The notes beneath the pieces are model-generated. The model worked only from the letters and a program-made list of their open reading frames with translations, was not told where the DNA came from and searched no databases. A stretch of 64,000 nucleotides of DNA from assembly GCA_028291945.1 (NCBI GenBank), contig JAQGNH010000141.1, positions 22,331 to 86,330 of the forward strand, written 5' to 3'. Of this stretch, positions 52,715 through 62,133 are shown piece by piece. Source of the DNA: Betaproteobacteria bacterium (lineage in GTDB: Bacteria > Pseudomonadota > Gammaproteobacteria > Burkholderiales > SG8-41). Made by a program: the position numbers and the translations under genes. Within the stretch, counting starts at the first letter, position 1; each line of letters starts with the position of its first letter.

Positions 52715-53809
52715 ATGGCTTCAACCCGCAAGCGCAGGAAAGTTCCACTGGCCTGTATCTCGCTGTCCATCGTTTTGCTTGGCGGCTGTGCGACCAACAA
52801 TCCGCGTGATCCCTTCGAACCGGTGAATCGCGGTATCTATCAGTTCAACGAAGGTGTCGATAAAGCCATCCTGAAACCGGTGGCGCAGGCCTATCGCGCG
52901 GTGCTGCCGCAGTTCGTCCGTTCCAGCGTCAGCAATTTCTTTTCGAATATCAACGACGTCGCCGTCGTGTTCAACAATCTCCTCCAAGGCAAGTTCACGA
53001 CAGCCTACTCGGACTTCGGTCGCATAGCGATCAACACGACGCTGGGCCTCGGCGGCCTGTTCGACGTCGCCTCTGAAGCCGGCATCGAAAAGCACGAGGA
53101 AGACTTTGGCCAGACCCTCGGTTGGTGGGGGATCGAAGACGGCCCCTTCCTCATGCTGCCGCTTTTGGGTCCGAGCACGGTGCGTGACGGCGTCGGACGC
53201 TTCGTCGACTACAAGACGGACCTGGTCACCTACGTCTATCCTTACAATGTTCGCAACATCATGTGGGGCACCCGGCTGGTCAACCGTCGGTCCGAACTGC
53301 TGGATGCAAGCACCGTGTTGCAGACCGCGGCCCTCGATCCGTACGAATTCGTGCGGGATGCGTATCTGCAGCGCCGCCGCAACCTGATTTACGACGGCTC
53401 GCCACCGCCAGACAAAGAGTTCATGGATCCGCCGCCGGCGCCCAAGAATACGCGCGGCCCTCAGGCTCCTTTCCCGACTGCCGCCGAATCGACCGGCGCG
53501 GGTTCGACGCTGGTAAGCGGCGAGGAACGCGCACCGGTAAGGTCGGCATTGCTGTCCGAATCGCAAACAGTTGCGTCGGGATCGTCTGATTCGGTGCCGG
53601 CCGCACGATCGAATGCGCCCGCGCCTCGGCAAAGCCCGCCGGCATGGTTCAAGCGCGAAAGCTCGGGGTGGTATAGCGGGGAGTCGCTCACCCCCGCCGA
53701 ACTTGATGCGCTCGAGCAGCCACAGCAGCAGCCGACGCTCGCCGCAGCGCCTGACAAGCAGCGCCAGCACTCGACGCTCGTGCGGTTATGGCGGTCGTTG
53801 ATCCCCTGA
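52715..53809 (+). CDS. mlaA: MlaA/VacJ family lipoprotein with extended C-terminus
   Basis: The protein has 364 aa. The lipobox LLGGC places the lipidated Cys at 25. The core to about residue 240 has NPRDPFEPVNRGIYQFNEGV, NNLLQGKFTTAYSDFGR and EDFGQTLGWWGIEDGPF, all typical of MlaA, the outer-membrane part of the phospholipid-retrieval system. After that a Pro/Ser/Ala-rich tail of about 120 residues is longer than usual. The other mla genes are not in this window. Confidence 0.93.
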   Translation: MASTRKRRKVPLACISLSIVLLGGCATNNPRDPFEPVNRGIYQFNEGVDKAILKPVAQAYRAVLPQFVRSSVSNFFSNINDVAVVFNNLLQGKFTTAYSDFGRIAINTTLGLGGLFDVASEAGIEKHEEDFGQTLGWWGIEDGPFLMLPLLGPSTVRDGVGRFVDYKTDLVTYVYPYNVRNIMWGTRLVNRRSELLDASTVLQTAALDPYEFVRDAYLQRRRNLIYDGSPPPDKEFMDPPPAPKNTRGPQAPFPTAAESTGAGSTLVSGEERAPVRSALLSESQTVASGSSDSVPAARSNAPAPRQSPPAWFKRESSGWYSGESLTPAELDALEQPQQQPTLAAAPDKQRQHSTLVRLWRSLIP

Positions 53810-53810
53810 G

Positions 53811-53825
53811 CGGGAACCCTTCCCG
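53811..53825. terminator. Short hairpin between convergent genes
   Basis: CGGGAA (53811-53816) pairs with TTCCCG (53820-53825) over a CCC loop just past the MlaA stop. The opposite gene ends at 53841. There is no T-run, so a role as a two-way terminator is only possible. Confidence 0.35.
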
Positions 53826-53840
53826 GGCAAGCCGCAACGT

Positions 53841-54665
53841 CTAAGTCGCGGCATCAAACCCCTGCTCCGCCAGCCATGTCCTGATCGCGACAGCAACGCG
53901 CAGCCACTCTGGCTCCAGCATCATTGCGTGCGCCATGTCCGGAAAGACCCGAGGCGAGGCGCCATGGAAGCGTGCCGCTTCCTCGAGTGCGCCGGCAGGA
54001 AAGAACGCGTCGTGTTCCGCCCCCAGCACGAGCGTCGGCAGTCCGACGGACTGACGCATCCACAGGTGTTGCGGCCACGCGAGGTCACTCAGCGCGCGCT
54101 GCGATTCACGCTGCATGCGTAGAAGATGCCGACGTGCATCGGGCTCGCTTAGGGTTTGCGAAAATAGATAGTCCCGCACGCGGCGTAAACCGGGTGCGTC
54201 ACGTCCATTTCCGAGCTGCATCGCATTGAGCGCAAGAAAAAGCGGTGGATCGCGTGTGGCCAGTGTCAAGAGACTGCCGGCGAGTCCGTGCGGCGGCACG
54301 GGGGCCATGAGCACCATTGCGGGCGCTCCACAACGTCTCGCGGCGCGCTGTACCACGACCGCGCCCATCGAGTGCCCGATGAGGATCGGTGGAGAATCGA
54401 ACCGGCCCGCCGCCAGCAGCGTGTCGGCAACGTAATCGTCAAGTCCGGCCAGGTCGAGCGGGCCCTGCACCGGGCTCCCGCCATGGCCTCGCAGGCTCAC
54501 GGCGCGAGCGTCATAGCCCTGCTCCGCAAACCATGGCAAAAAATATTCGTCCCAGCACCAGGCGCCCACGAAGGCGCCGTGGACAAACAGCAGCGGAATG
54601 TTACGCGCCCCAGCCGACGGCGAACGCTGAACGATCTCTAGCAGTGTCGAGGAATCGGGATTCAT
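53841..54665 (-). CDS. Alpha/beta-fold hydrolase
   Basis: The protein has 274 aa from the ATG at 54665, which overlaps the stop of the transporter gene (ATGA). Nucleophile elbow GHSMG has Ser99, oxyanion segment is FVHGAFVGAWCWDEY, and the base His is in MAHAMMLEPEW. It resembles lysophospholipase-like or esterase proteins of the cytosol. It is co-translated with the EamA transporter, perhaps only an operon of convenience. Confidence 0.86.
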   Translation of the reverse strand: MNPDSSTLLEIVQRSPSAGARNIPLLFVHGAFVGAWCWDEYFLPWFAEQGYDARAVSLRGHGGSPVQGPLDLAGLDDYVADTLLAAGRFDSPPILIGHSMGAVVVQRAARRCGAPAMVLMAPVPPHGLAGSLLTLATRDPPLFLALNAMQLGNGRDAPGLRRVRDYLFSQTLSEPDARRHLLRMQRESQRALSDLAWPQHLWMRQSVGLPTLVLGAEHDAFFPAGALEEAARFHGASPRVFPDMAHAMMLEPEWLRVAVAIRTWLAEQGFDAAT

Positions 54666-55603
54666 CGCGTGCTCACCGGCGCTCGCGCGCGCGAAGCTAT
54701 GAAGAGGCCTGAAAAGATCAGCAGCGCACCGACGTAGTGATACCACAGTAGCGACTCATCGAGAAATATTGCGGACAGCAATGCACCGAACAGCGGCATG
54801 AGATGCAGGAATGTACTCGCGCGCTCCGCGCCGACGCGCGCAACAGCCGTATTCCAGAAAAAATACGCCAGAACCGACGGAAATATCGCGAAATAAACGA
54901 CTGCCCCCGCGGTGACGGCACCCCATTGTGTGCGATGCCCCAGGTCGTAGTCCCACGCGAATACAGGCAGCAGCGCCACTACACCGATTGCGATCAGTGC
55001 CCCGGTAAATGCCACCGACGATAGTTCGCGCGGGCGCCAGCGCAGACATACCGTATACACCGCCCAGGCGAGCATCGCGCTGAGCACCCAAAGGTCTCCT
55101 GGATTCACGCGCAGGTGCTTCAAGGTCTCGATTTCACCGCGGGCAATGATCGTCACGACACCGGCAAGCGACGTCAAAACGCCGCCGCCCTGACGTACAT
55201 TCAGTGGCTCGCGCAAAAATGCCACATTGATCGTGATGACAAGAATGGGTATCACGGAGTTGAGCAGTACGCCGTTCGTCGCGGTGGTGTACTTGAGTCC
55301 AGTGTAAGTCAGCGTGTTGAACGCGCCGACACCAATGACGCCAAGCAGGGCAAGAATCTTCCACGAGCGGCGGATGGCTGGCCATTCCGTGAGAATGGGC
55401 CGCACGATGAACGGCAGGAGCACGATAAGGGCTGCGAGCCAGCGCCAGAATGCCATTGCAATCGGCGACATGTAGCCCTGAATGCCGCGGGCGATTACCC
55501 AGTTGCCGGCCCAGAACAGCGCCGTAAATGTGAGCAGCGCGTATGCGGCCGTGACGCTCGGCCGGGCGGCGCCGATTAACTCCGAGGGCAAGCGAATTGC
55601 CAC
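54662..55603 (-). CDS. EamA/DMT-superfamily transporter
   Basis: The protein has 313 aa with ten hydrophobic helices in two EamA repeats (FWAGNWVIARGIQG in the first, AYFFWNTAVARVGAERAS in the second). It is probably an inner-membrane exporter of a metabolite such as an amino acid. It lies 3 bp after the SirB1 gene on the same strand and 4 bp into the hydrolase gene, so the four genes from 57459 down to 53841 look like one operon. Confidence 0.87.
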   Translation of the reverse strand: MAIRLPSELIGAARPSVTAAYALLTFTALFWAGNWVIARGIQGYMSPIAMAFWRWLAALIVLLPFIVRPILTEWPAIRRSWKILALLGVIGVGAFNTLTYTGLKYTTATNGVLLNSVIPILVITINVAFLREPLNVRQGGGVLTSLAGVVTIIARGEIETLKHLRVNPGDLWVLSAMLAWAVYTVCLRWRPRELSSVAFTGALIAIGVVALLPVFAWDYDLGHRTQWGAVTAGAVVYFAIFPSVLAYFFWNTAVARVGAERASTFLHLMPLFGALLSAIFLDESLLWYHYVGALLIFSGLFIASRARAPVSTR

Positions 55604-55606
55604 TCT

Positions 55607-56452
55607 TCAGTTCAGGCGCGCAGCCACAGGTTCGAGCTCAGCGATATGGGCGGTCACGGCCTCGCTGTCGGGCGCATCCGGCTTCACGCGCAGGTAGCTG
55701 CGGAAATCCTCCAACGCGGCCCGAAAGCATTCAAGCTCCAGATACAGCTGCGCACGATCCCGGTATTCCTCTGCAGCGCCGGGCGTGAGTGTAATGATCC
55801 GGGTCGACGCACCGAGGGCCCGCAGCCGGTCACCTTTGCTCAAATGGATTGCACGAAGGTTACGTAAGATGCGCGCGAAAATGTCCGTGGGACTCGCCGG
55901 CGTCAGCACGGTGTTCATTACAATCTGGTCCAGCTCCACGTCCTTCACGAGCGCTTGCATGCGCTGCTTCAGATCTTCGAGTCCGAGGGAGGCGCCGCGC
56001 GCGTAAGGGTCGAGAATGATCGCACCCTCGCGCAGAACGCATTTCACCAGGAAGTGACTGGGAAATGAGACGCCCTGCAAAGGCAGACCGATTCGGCGGC
56101 CGATTTCGATGTAGATGACTGCGAGCGTAATCGGTATACCCAGCTTACGATCGATGACGTCATTGAGATAGCTGTTGCGCGCATCGTAGTAATCGTCTGC
56201 ATTGCCGCTGAAGCCAAGCTCCTCGAATACGTACCGATTCAACGCAAGCAACGCTTCCGTAGTGCTGATGTCCGAACGCAGCCTGCGGCGCAATGTGGCG
56301 CCCATCTCGTCGACGCGATGAAGATAGCCGTCGACGTCAAGATCGCGGTATTCCTCGGCGGCAATGAGCAGTGCGCCTTCGGCGAGGCTCACGTCCTCGG
56401 AGGCGCCCGTGATCCGAGCCCACCGATCAATTTCTGCGGCCTGTGCGCTCAC
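55607..56452 (-). CDS. SirB1 family protein (transglutaminase-like domain with TPR region)
   Basis: The protein has 281 aa. LNRYVFEELGFSGNADDYYD, NSYLNDVIDRKLGIPITLAV and GVSFPSHFLVKC are the SirB1 core; a C-terminal TPR-like region follows (AAEEYRDRAQLYLELECFR). The family is widespread with no settled function. Its ATG overlaps the stop of the DUF6352-like gene by 4 bp. Confidence 0.9.
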   Translation of the reverse strand: MSAQAAEIDRWARITGASEDVSLAEGALLIAAEEYRDLDVDGYLHRVDEMGATLRRRLRSDISTTEALLALNRYVFEELGFSGNADDYYDARNSYLNDVIDRKLGIPITLAVIYIEIGRRIGLPLQGVSFPSHFLVKCVLREGAIILDPYARGASLGLEDLKQRMQALVKDVELDQIVMNTVLTPASPTDIFARILRNLRAIHLSKGDRLRALGASTRIITLTPGAAEEYRDRAQLYLELECFRAALEDFRSYLRVKPDAPDSEAVTAHIAELEPVAARLN

Positions 56453-57459
56453 GTGTGCCTCGCTAGCGGCAGGTTCATGAGGAGATTCTGCGGTTTCATG
56501 CGTAGTATCGATTGGGCTGTCATGGCAAGGCCGAGAAACACCGGTGCACCGGCGAGCTCGGGCCGTACGGCAGTGGGTTCTGAGAATTCAAGCCGAAACA
56601 GACCGATGACCCTTTTTAGCCGATCCTCCTCCACGTCGGCGCCATTATAAATGTCGTTCAGCATTGCCGTCGCCTCTGCATCGAGCCCGACGTGCCATAC
56701 CCATTCGTCCTCCGGTATTTCGCGCACCGAGCTGATGCTCACGCGAACGCCGTGGAAATGCTCGATCCAGCGTTCGAGCACGCGGGCAAAAGCCATAGCC
56801 CCTGCGCCATTGGGCGTCGCGTTGAGAACGAGGTCATAGCGTTCATCACGGGCGAAGTATTCGGCGTGGTTGGGCTCGTCCAACACTTCGAGGTCCGCGG
56901 TTTTCAGCGGTGCCTGAAGCTCGATCAGCAGACGGCCTACATTGCCCAGCTCAGAGTGACTTGCATAGCGCTGGACCGTTTCCTGATCCGCCAGCATCAC
57001 TGCACCGCGTTCAGTGCTGACGCTTTGCGGTCGGAAAAACATCTCCGCGGCTCTGATTTCAAGCCCGTTTTCCGCACCGTCGAGGATACCGCGCAATATC
57101 ACCTGAGCCGTGTCATGGATGAATGCGGGCGGAACAGCGACCTCACCTCGAAAAACATTCATGTAACAGGCTTCGACAGTAGGCCAAGCCAGAAGCTGCT
57201 GTCGGAAGCGCAGTATGATCCGATAATTCTCGCGTGTGACCTCGTCAGCGATGGCGTTGAGTTCGTCTTCGCTGACATCGCAGCGCGGCTGATTCAGCAA
57301 GCGTTCGTGAAGGACCAGCTCATCCGGGCACGATTCGGCAACCGGGGCGAGCTCCGGCCGTTTGAAGTACATGCGCAGATAGTCGTCTGTGACGATGAGT
57401 CGGCCATCATCACCGCGCTCTAGTAGCCGATAACCACAGCTGGCCCAGAAATCAGGCAT
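56449..57459 (-). CDS. DUF6352-like protein
   Basis: The protein has 336 aa from the ATG at 57459 (MPDFWASCGYRLLER); a GTG one codon earlier is also open. The sequence is of the DUF6352 type as I recall it, conserved in betaproteobacteria beside sirB1; function unknown. There are no membrane segments. No ribosome site is visible; a strong GC hairpin ends 12 nt upstream of the start. Confidence 0.8.
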   Translation of the reverse strand: MPDFWASCGYRLLERGDDGRLIVTDDYLRMYFKRPELAPVAESCPDELVLHERLLNQPRCDVSEDELNAIADEVTRENYRIILRFRQQLLAWPTVEACYMNVFRGEVAVPPAFIHDTAQVILRGILDGAENGLEIRAAEMFFRPQSVSTERGAVMLADQETVQRYASHSELGNVGRLLIELQAPLKTADLEVLDEPNHAEYFARDERYDLVLNATPNGAGAMAFARVLERWIEHFHGVRVSISSVREIPEDEWVWHVGLDAEATAMLNDIYNGADVEEDRLKRVIGLFRLEFSEPTAVRPELAGAPVFLGLAMTAQSILRMKPQNLLMNLPLARHT

Positions 57460-57470
57460 CACATGTGCGG

Positions 57471-57497
57471 GGCCGGCGCGTCAGCGTCGCGCCGGCC
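57471..57497. repeat. Strong GC hairpin beside the DUF6352-like start
   Basis: GGCCGGCGCG (57471-57480) pairs perfectly with CGCGCCGGCC (57488-57497) over a 7-base loop. In the minus-strand transcript it lies between the VOC gene and the DUF6352-like start codon. It could end VOC transcription or limit ribosome access. Confidence 0.6.
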
Positions 57498-57580
57498 GCT
57501 GTGTCACGATCGCGCAGCACAATGGGCATCCGTCTATGAACGTCCTGAACGGCGGCACCAGCAGCCTCTGTCCCGCGGGC

Positions 57581-57976
57581 TCATTTCGTCGGAGCGCGCG
57601 CTAAGGGTTCCGAGATCTCGATCAGGTTACCGTCAGGGTCCCTGACGTAGACCGAGCGTATCGGAAAACGTGCACCGGCACGCTCGCCAGGGCCCTCCTC
57701 GATCGGCACACCGCACGCGGAAAGCCGAGCGATGACCTCTTCAAGAGGGCGATCGGCCAGAAAACACAAGTCCAGCGAGCCCGGCGTCGGGATACGCGCC
57801 TTGATCGAGGGGGCAAAGCCCGCCGGGTGGACATTGAATTTGTGAGGACCGAATTTAAGCGCAATGCGTCCCTGCCCATAGCGCTCTTCTTTCAACCCCA
57901 ACACTCGAGTATAAAAATCGAGGCAGCGCTCGAGATCGCTTGTCGAAAGGACGATGTGGTCAACGCTCGCAAGCAT
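57581..57976 (-). CDS. VOC (glyoxalase-like) superfamily protein
   Basis: The protein has 131 aa from the ATG at 57976; a start at 58036 would add 20 residues. SVDHIVLSTSDLERCLDFYT and SVYVRDPDGNLIEISEP carry the metal-site His and Glu. It resembles the biphenyl-dioxygenase/virulence-type VOC proteins often next to core genes. Substrate unknown. Confidence 0.83.
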   Translation of the reverse strand: MLASVDHIVLSTSDLERCLDFYTRVLGLKEERYGQGRIALKFGPHKFNVHPAGFAPSIKARIPTPGSLDLCFLADRPLEEVIARLSACGVPIEEGPGERAGARFPIRSVYVRDPDGNLIEISEPLARAPTK

Positions 57977-58159
57977 GGCGATTATTCCGGGTGACGTCGC
58001 GCCGAAGAGATCAGGCTTTCTACGCTTCGCGGACACGCTGGAAACGAGTGCTCCAGTATGCCCGATTTTTTCCTAGCGGTCGCAATACCTCGCGTTTGCT
58101 GGGGAGACATCAAATAATCAGTCGGGCACATTCACGTACTGAGCAACGGATCCTCTGTC

Positions 58160-58357
58160 ATGACCCAACCGGTTTATCGACTCGGCCAGGAAGTGCACAC
58201 GCCCGCGCATGGCGACGGCGTAGTCGTTACGATCAACCGGGGTGCACCCCGTGGACGCACCTGGCGCGAGATCTCCTACACCATCAAGCTCCCCGGGGCT
58301 TCCCATCAGGTTGTCTACTACGAAAGCGAGCTCACGAAGCCAACGTCTGCGAACTGA
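58160..58357 (+). CDS. Small hypothetical protein
   Basis: The protein has 65 aa. Its start, YRLGQEVHTPAHGDGVVV, is like SH3/tudor-type beta-barrel modules (as in CarD-like N-termini), but I cannot assign it. Codon use is that of a real gene. There is no strong ribosome site. Confidence 0.6.
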   Translation: MTQPVYRLGQEVHTPAHGDGVVVTINRGAPRGRTWREISYTIKLPGASHQVVYYESELTKPTSAN

Positions 58358-58556
58358 AGGGCGCCCGTAAGCGACCTCGCGAAACTGGTCGCGAGCGATC
58401 CGCACACGGCCACCGGCGTCAGGTGTCATCGCCCATTGCACGGCGCGCCAGTTGCGCGTGCCCGCGTGCGAACCGCGTTACGAAGCACAATTCCTCTATT
58501 TTGCAAGTGCCCGCCGGTAGACTGCTTATCGGAAAACAATTTCACAAAGTACGGTA

Positions 58557-59999
58557 ATGAGGCTGTGGGAACTCGTAAGGAGGTGGCTCTACTCGTCTTC
58601 CCGCACGCCCTCCAGAGCACAGTACCCCCAGATTTATCAGCTCGATATCGATCGCATTGCCCGCGAGCTCGATCTTCAGAGCGAGGCAAGGAAGCTTGCT
58701 GAGGCCCGACTTCCCTCGCCGCAGCAGACGGTCATCACCGCTGCAGAAGCAAAAGCGGTACAACGCATCGAGAGAGCCCGCCAGGATTTCGTCGAGTGGG
58801 CGACCTTTCGGCTCGGCATCATCAATGAAGGTTTCGCGCGACGCGACGTCACTGCGCTGGTAAACCGCGCTCTCGAGGCAGACAAAGCATTCCAAAGCAA
58901 AGCCCGCACGTACCTCACGGAAAGTGAAGCGCTGCTGCAGGGCCTTGCGGCAAACGCGCGAATGCGACAGCGTGAGCTCGACGATTTCCGCACGCGCAAC
59001 AGCCTGACGCGAGCGGCAACGTATCCGGAGTGCAGCGCAACATTCGCCCGTTACGCCTTGCTTCTCACGCTGATCGTTTGCGAAGGTGCGGCGAATGCGT
59101 ATTTCTTTTCTCAGGGGATGGACTCGGGCCTAGTCGGTGGCTTTATAGGCGCAGCGGTATTTGCTGCACTCAATCTCGTCGTTGCCTTCGTACTAGGTAA
59201 ATTTGCTGTACCCAATGTTTATCATGAGGATCCCTCGATCAAACTGCTGGGCGCCCTTGCCATAGCGCTCGCGGTCGCCTGCATGACTGCAGTCGGCCTG
59301 ACGATTGGCCATTTTCGCGATGCACTCATGGCGGAGGCTTCTGAGCCGGCGAGAGTTGCGTGGGCGAGCCTTCAATCAGCGCCATTCGCCTTGCGGGACA
59401 TCAACTCGTGGGTCCTGTTTTTTGTCAGCATACTTTTTGCCGTGTTCGCTCTTTTTGACGGCCTGTCATCCGATGACCGCTATCCGGGATACGGCAGAGT
59501 CGACAGGCGAGCACAAGCAAGCCGAAATGAATACCTGGACGAATTGCAGGCGATCCGCAGTGAGATCGAGAAATTGAAAGAAGAGGAGCTGGCGAGGCTG
59601 GACGAGGACGTTCTGAAAGCACGCAATATCATCGCAGAGCTCGAAGGATTGATCGGCGACAAGGAGTCGGCACAGAATAGATTGGGGACAGCACTGCTCG
59701 ATGCGGAGAATTGTCTCGATGCGCTGATGAAGGTGTTCCGAGATCAGAACGAAATTCACAGAGGCGGCCTTGGTCGACCGCAATATTTCGATTCACGTCC
59801 GACTCTTCAGAAAATCGCCCCACCAGACTTTCACACCAATGGCAACAAGGTGACGCTGTACGAACAGCAGCAACTCGTGGAGCGCCTCATCGCACGGGTT
59901 GAGCTCTTGAGAGCAGCCATACAGGCGAGCTTCGATGCGCTCGCACACACTCTCGGGCCGCATGATTTCGCAGCTCAGAGCCGCCGTGCAGACTCATGA
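58557..59999 (+). CDS. Multi-pass membrane protein with coiled coils, first gene of a four-gene operon
   Basis: The protein has 480 aa and is not a family I recognise. Residues 1-155 are soluble and helical, including a charged coiled coil at about 60-145. Four hydrophobic segments lie at about 165-185, 192-214, 229-250 and 283-301. A long coiled coil follows (about 318-385), then a helical tail. Its stop overlaps the next start (ATGA). The operon as a whole looks like a membrane machine. The ATG at 58557 has only a weak ribosome site. Confidence 0.82.
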   Translation: MRLWELVRRWLYSSSRTPSRAQYPQIYQLDIDRIARELDLQSEARKLAEARLPSPQQTVITAAEAKAVQRIERARQDFVEWATFRLGIINEGFARRDVTALVNRALEADKAFQSKARTYLTESEALLQGLAANARMRQRELDDFRTRNSLTRAATYPECSATFARYALLLTLIVCEGAANAYFFSQGMDSGLVGGFIGAAVFAALNLVVAFVLGKFAVPNVYHEDPSIKLLGALAIALAVACMTAVGLTIGHFRDALMAEASEPARVAWASLQSAPFALRDINSWVLFFVSILFAVFALFDGLSSDDRYPGYGRVDRRAQASRNEYLDELQAIRSEIEKLKEEELARLDEDVLKARNIIAELEGLIGDKESAQNRLGTALLDAENCLDALMKVFRDQNEIHRGGLGRPQYFDSRPTLQKIAPPDFHTNGNKVTLYEQQQLVERLIARVELLRAAIQASFDALAHTLGPHDFAAQSRRADS

Positions 60000-60799
60000 G
60001 ACAAAGTAAAGCGGCGCGTAAGCGGCAAGTCAAAGACGTGGCGTTCGGCGTTTTGGCACTGCTTTTTTTTGCTATAGCAGTTGCGGGCGCTGTCTTTTAC
60101 GCCATATCACGTGAGTCCTCGCTCGATCGCACGACTTTGTGTCCCGGCAGTGGACCCACAGGCCATATCGTTCTTCTCGTCGACAAAACAGACCCGTTGA
60201 ATTTCACCCAGAAGCAAGCGTTCTTACGCTTGCTGGAAGACCTCGTGGACCGGCGCGTGTCTGCGGGTCAACTCGTCTCCGTATATGTGCTGGGGGAGAA
60301 CTACCGCGATGCGGCTGTACCGGTGGTCGAAGTCTGCAATCCAGGGAGGGGCGAAGGAAAGAGCGAGCTCACAGCCAATATGAGGAAATTGAAGGCGCAG
60401 TTTGACGAGCGTTTTCGCGAGCCTTTGCTGAAGCAGGCTGACATTCTGATTGCCAGCACGCCGACACAAACGTCTCCAATCCTGGAGATGGTGCAGCTCG
60501 TCGCAATCAATGGCTTTCGAAAGCACGCAGTGAATGGTCCCCGTCGGCTCATCATCGTATCCGACATGATGCACAACACTGCACCCTATTCGATGTACCA
60601 GGGCGTCTACGACTACCCGCTTTTCAAATCCTCAGACTACGGGCGGAAGATGCAGACCGAGCTCGCGGGTGTCGAAGTCGAACTCCACTACGTCCTGCAT
60701 TCCCCCAAGCTGCAAACGCGACGGCAGCTTAAGTTCTGGGAGGACTACTTTTCCAGCAGTGGCGCACGCGTGGTCGCCGTAAAGGCGATGGAAGGATAA
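59996..60799 (+). CDS. Membrane-anchored protein with von Willebrand A-like fold
   Basis: The protein has 267 aa with one membrane helix at about residues 15-36 and a soluble domain after it. GHIVLLVDKTDPL places Asp63 in a strand end where VWA domains have the DxSxS metal site; here it reads DKTDP, so the site is not canonical. RRLIIVSDMMHNTAPYSMY is the later strand/loop typical of such a fold. It probably faces the periplasm. It is translationally coupled to both neighbours. Confidence 0.8.
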   Translation: MRQSKAARKRQVKDVAFGVLALLFFAIAVAGAVFYAISRESSLDRTTLCPGSGPTGHIVLLVDKTDPLNFTQKQAFLRLLEDLVDRRVSAGQLVSVYVLGENYRDAAVPVVEVCNPGRGEGKSELTANMRKLKAQFDERFREPLLKQADILIASTPTQTSPILEMVQLVAINGFRKHAVNGPRRLIIVSDMMHNTAPYSMYQGVYDYPLFKSSDYGRKMQTELAGVEVELHYVLHSPKLQTRRQLKFWEDYFSSSGARVVAVKAMEG

Positions 60800-60801
60800 A
60801 C

Positions 60802-62073
60802 GTGCTGCCGCTCAAAGCAATACCGGTGCAGAAGCTATTCATTATCGCGATCACTGCGAAGATCGCGTCTTCCGGCCTGGGCTGGTGGCTGAACGACCCC
60901 TGGGTTCTCGGCTTCTCTGGACCCCTCCTCGTCATGGCGATATATGTCGCGCTTGGCCTCGCACGAGACGAGTCCGACGTATCCGATGAGAAATTTGCAG
61001 ACAGCTGCTACTACCTCGGATTTATTTTCACGATTTCGTCAATCGTTTTCAGTTTGTTCGACCTCCCCCAGATAGGCGAGAAAATAGCGGTCATCGCCGT
61101 GCGTTTCGGCGCTGCGATGGTGAGCACGGTCGTAGGACTGATCGTTCGGGTGTATCTCGTCAGCTTCAAGGAAGAGCCGGCCGACGCGCTGCGCGCTGCC
61201 GAGGAAAGCGTGGTGGACGCTCACGCGAGGCTGCGTGAGCAGCTGCTGATAACGCTCGAAAAAATGCAGGAATTCCAATCAGAGATCGATCTCGCGGCGA
61301 GAGGTAGCGTAGAGCGGGTCAACATCCAGATCGAAAATCTGACCAAGTCCTATGGCGGCAAACTTCAGGATTTTTTCCAGCAGCTGACAACGGAAAAGCG
61401 CGACACCGACGCGAAGGCCTGCGCAGAGTTAAGTACGGCGAGTGTGCGCATCTCAGACTCCGTAAAGAGCTATGCCGAGTCGCTGGAAAAAGCTTTGGCG
61501 CGGATGGACGAAACAATTCACGGCTACTCTCTTGATGTGACTGGGGATGAGTCGAGGGGCAGCTACCTTGCAGCGACCTTCAAGCACGCGCATGGCGGCC
61601 AGGGCCACGATCGATCCAGCCTGTACATGGTGCCCACAACATTGGGGGCTGCGCTCAACAATCTTCGATCTGCAGCTCGGAATCCGTATATGCGATCGGC
61701 GAATGTGATCGAATTGCCGCCATTGGCGGGTCCGCGGCGCGAAGCACCACCCTCATTTCAGCAGTTGCAATCCGCCATTGCTGCCGTCTGCGATTCACTG
61801 CTGCATCAGCAACAGGCGACATCCAAGTTGACTGCTGCCGTCGAAGAGCTCCTCAAGCGGGATGAGCAGGCTGCTGTTCGACTCGCAAGTCTGGATCAAC
61901 GCGCTGGCGACACAGCCGGACGATTACTCCCCGTCGTGCACGCCTTGAGCGAAATTGCCAAGGACGTACGCGCCATCGCGCCAGCATTCGAGGCCTGCCA
62001 AACCGATCTGCGCGCCGTTCGGGATGCCGTCTCGGCCGAAGTCAGACGCAACCGGGCGAGACTGGGTTATTAA
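60802..62073 (+). CDS. MotA/TolQ/ExbB-like membrane protein with long soluble tail
   Basis: The protein has 423 aa from a GTG at 60802 (GGAAGG upstream). Hydrophobic helices are at about residues 11-30, 38-54, 69-87 and 97-120. The last, FGAAMVSTVVGLIVRVYLV, resembles the channel-lining helix of MotA/TolQ/ExbB and of ZorA. Coiled coil follows from about 130 to 240, then a long tail with further coils near the C-terminus. It lies with a MotB/TolR-like partner (62134), as expected of a proton-driven stator pair. The family call is by pattern, not by clear homology. Confidence 0.72.
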   Translation: MLPLKAIPVQKLFIIAITAKIASSGLGWWLNDPWVLGFSGPLLVMAIYVALGLARDESDVSDEKFADSCYYLGFIFTISSIVFSLFDLPQIGEKIAVIAVRFGAAMVSTVVGLIVRVYLVSFKEEPADALRAAEESVVDAHARLREQLLITLEKMQEFQSEIDLAARGSVERVNIQIENLTKSYGGKLQDFFQQLTTEKRDTDAKACAELSTASVRISDSVKSYAESLEKALARMDETIHGYSLDVTGDESRGSYLAATFKHAHGGQGHDRSSLYMVPTTLGAALNNLRSAARNPYMRSANVIELPPLAGPRREAPPSFQQLQSAIAAVCDSLLHQQQATSKLTAAVEELLKRDEQAAVRLASLDQRAGDTAGRLLPVVHALSEIAKDVRAIAPAFEACQTDLRAVRDAVSAEVRRNRARLGY

Positions 62074-62133
62074 CTCAAGAGCCGCCCCGCACCGACTGCA
62101 GGCGATCCGGTCACGACTACCTGGAGAGAGCAC

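Noticed and set aside
52721..53770. Minus-strand open frame of 349 codons over mlaA
   Set aside because: Shadow of the MlaA gene with an Arg-rich unlikely composition and no motif.
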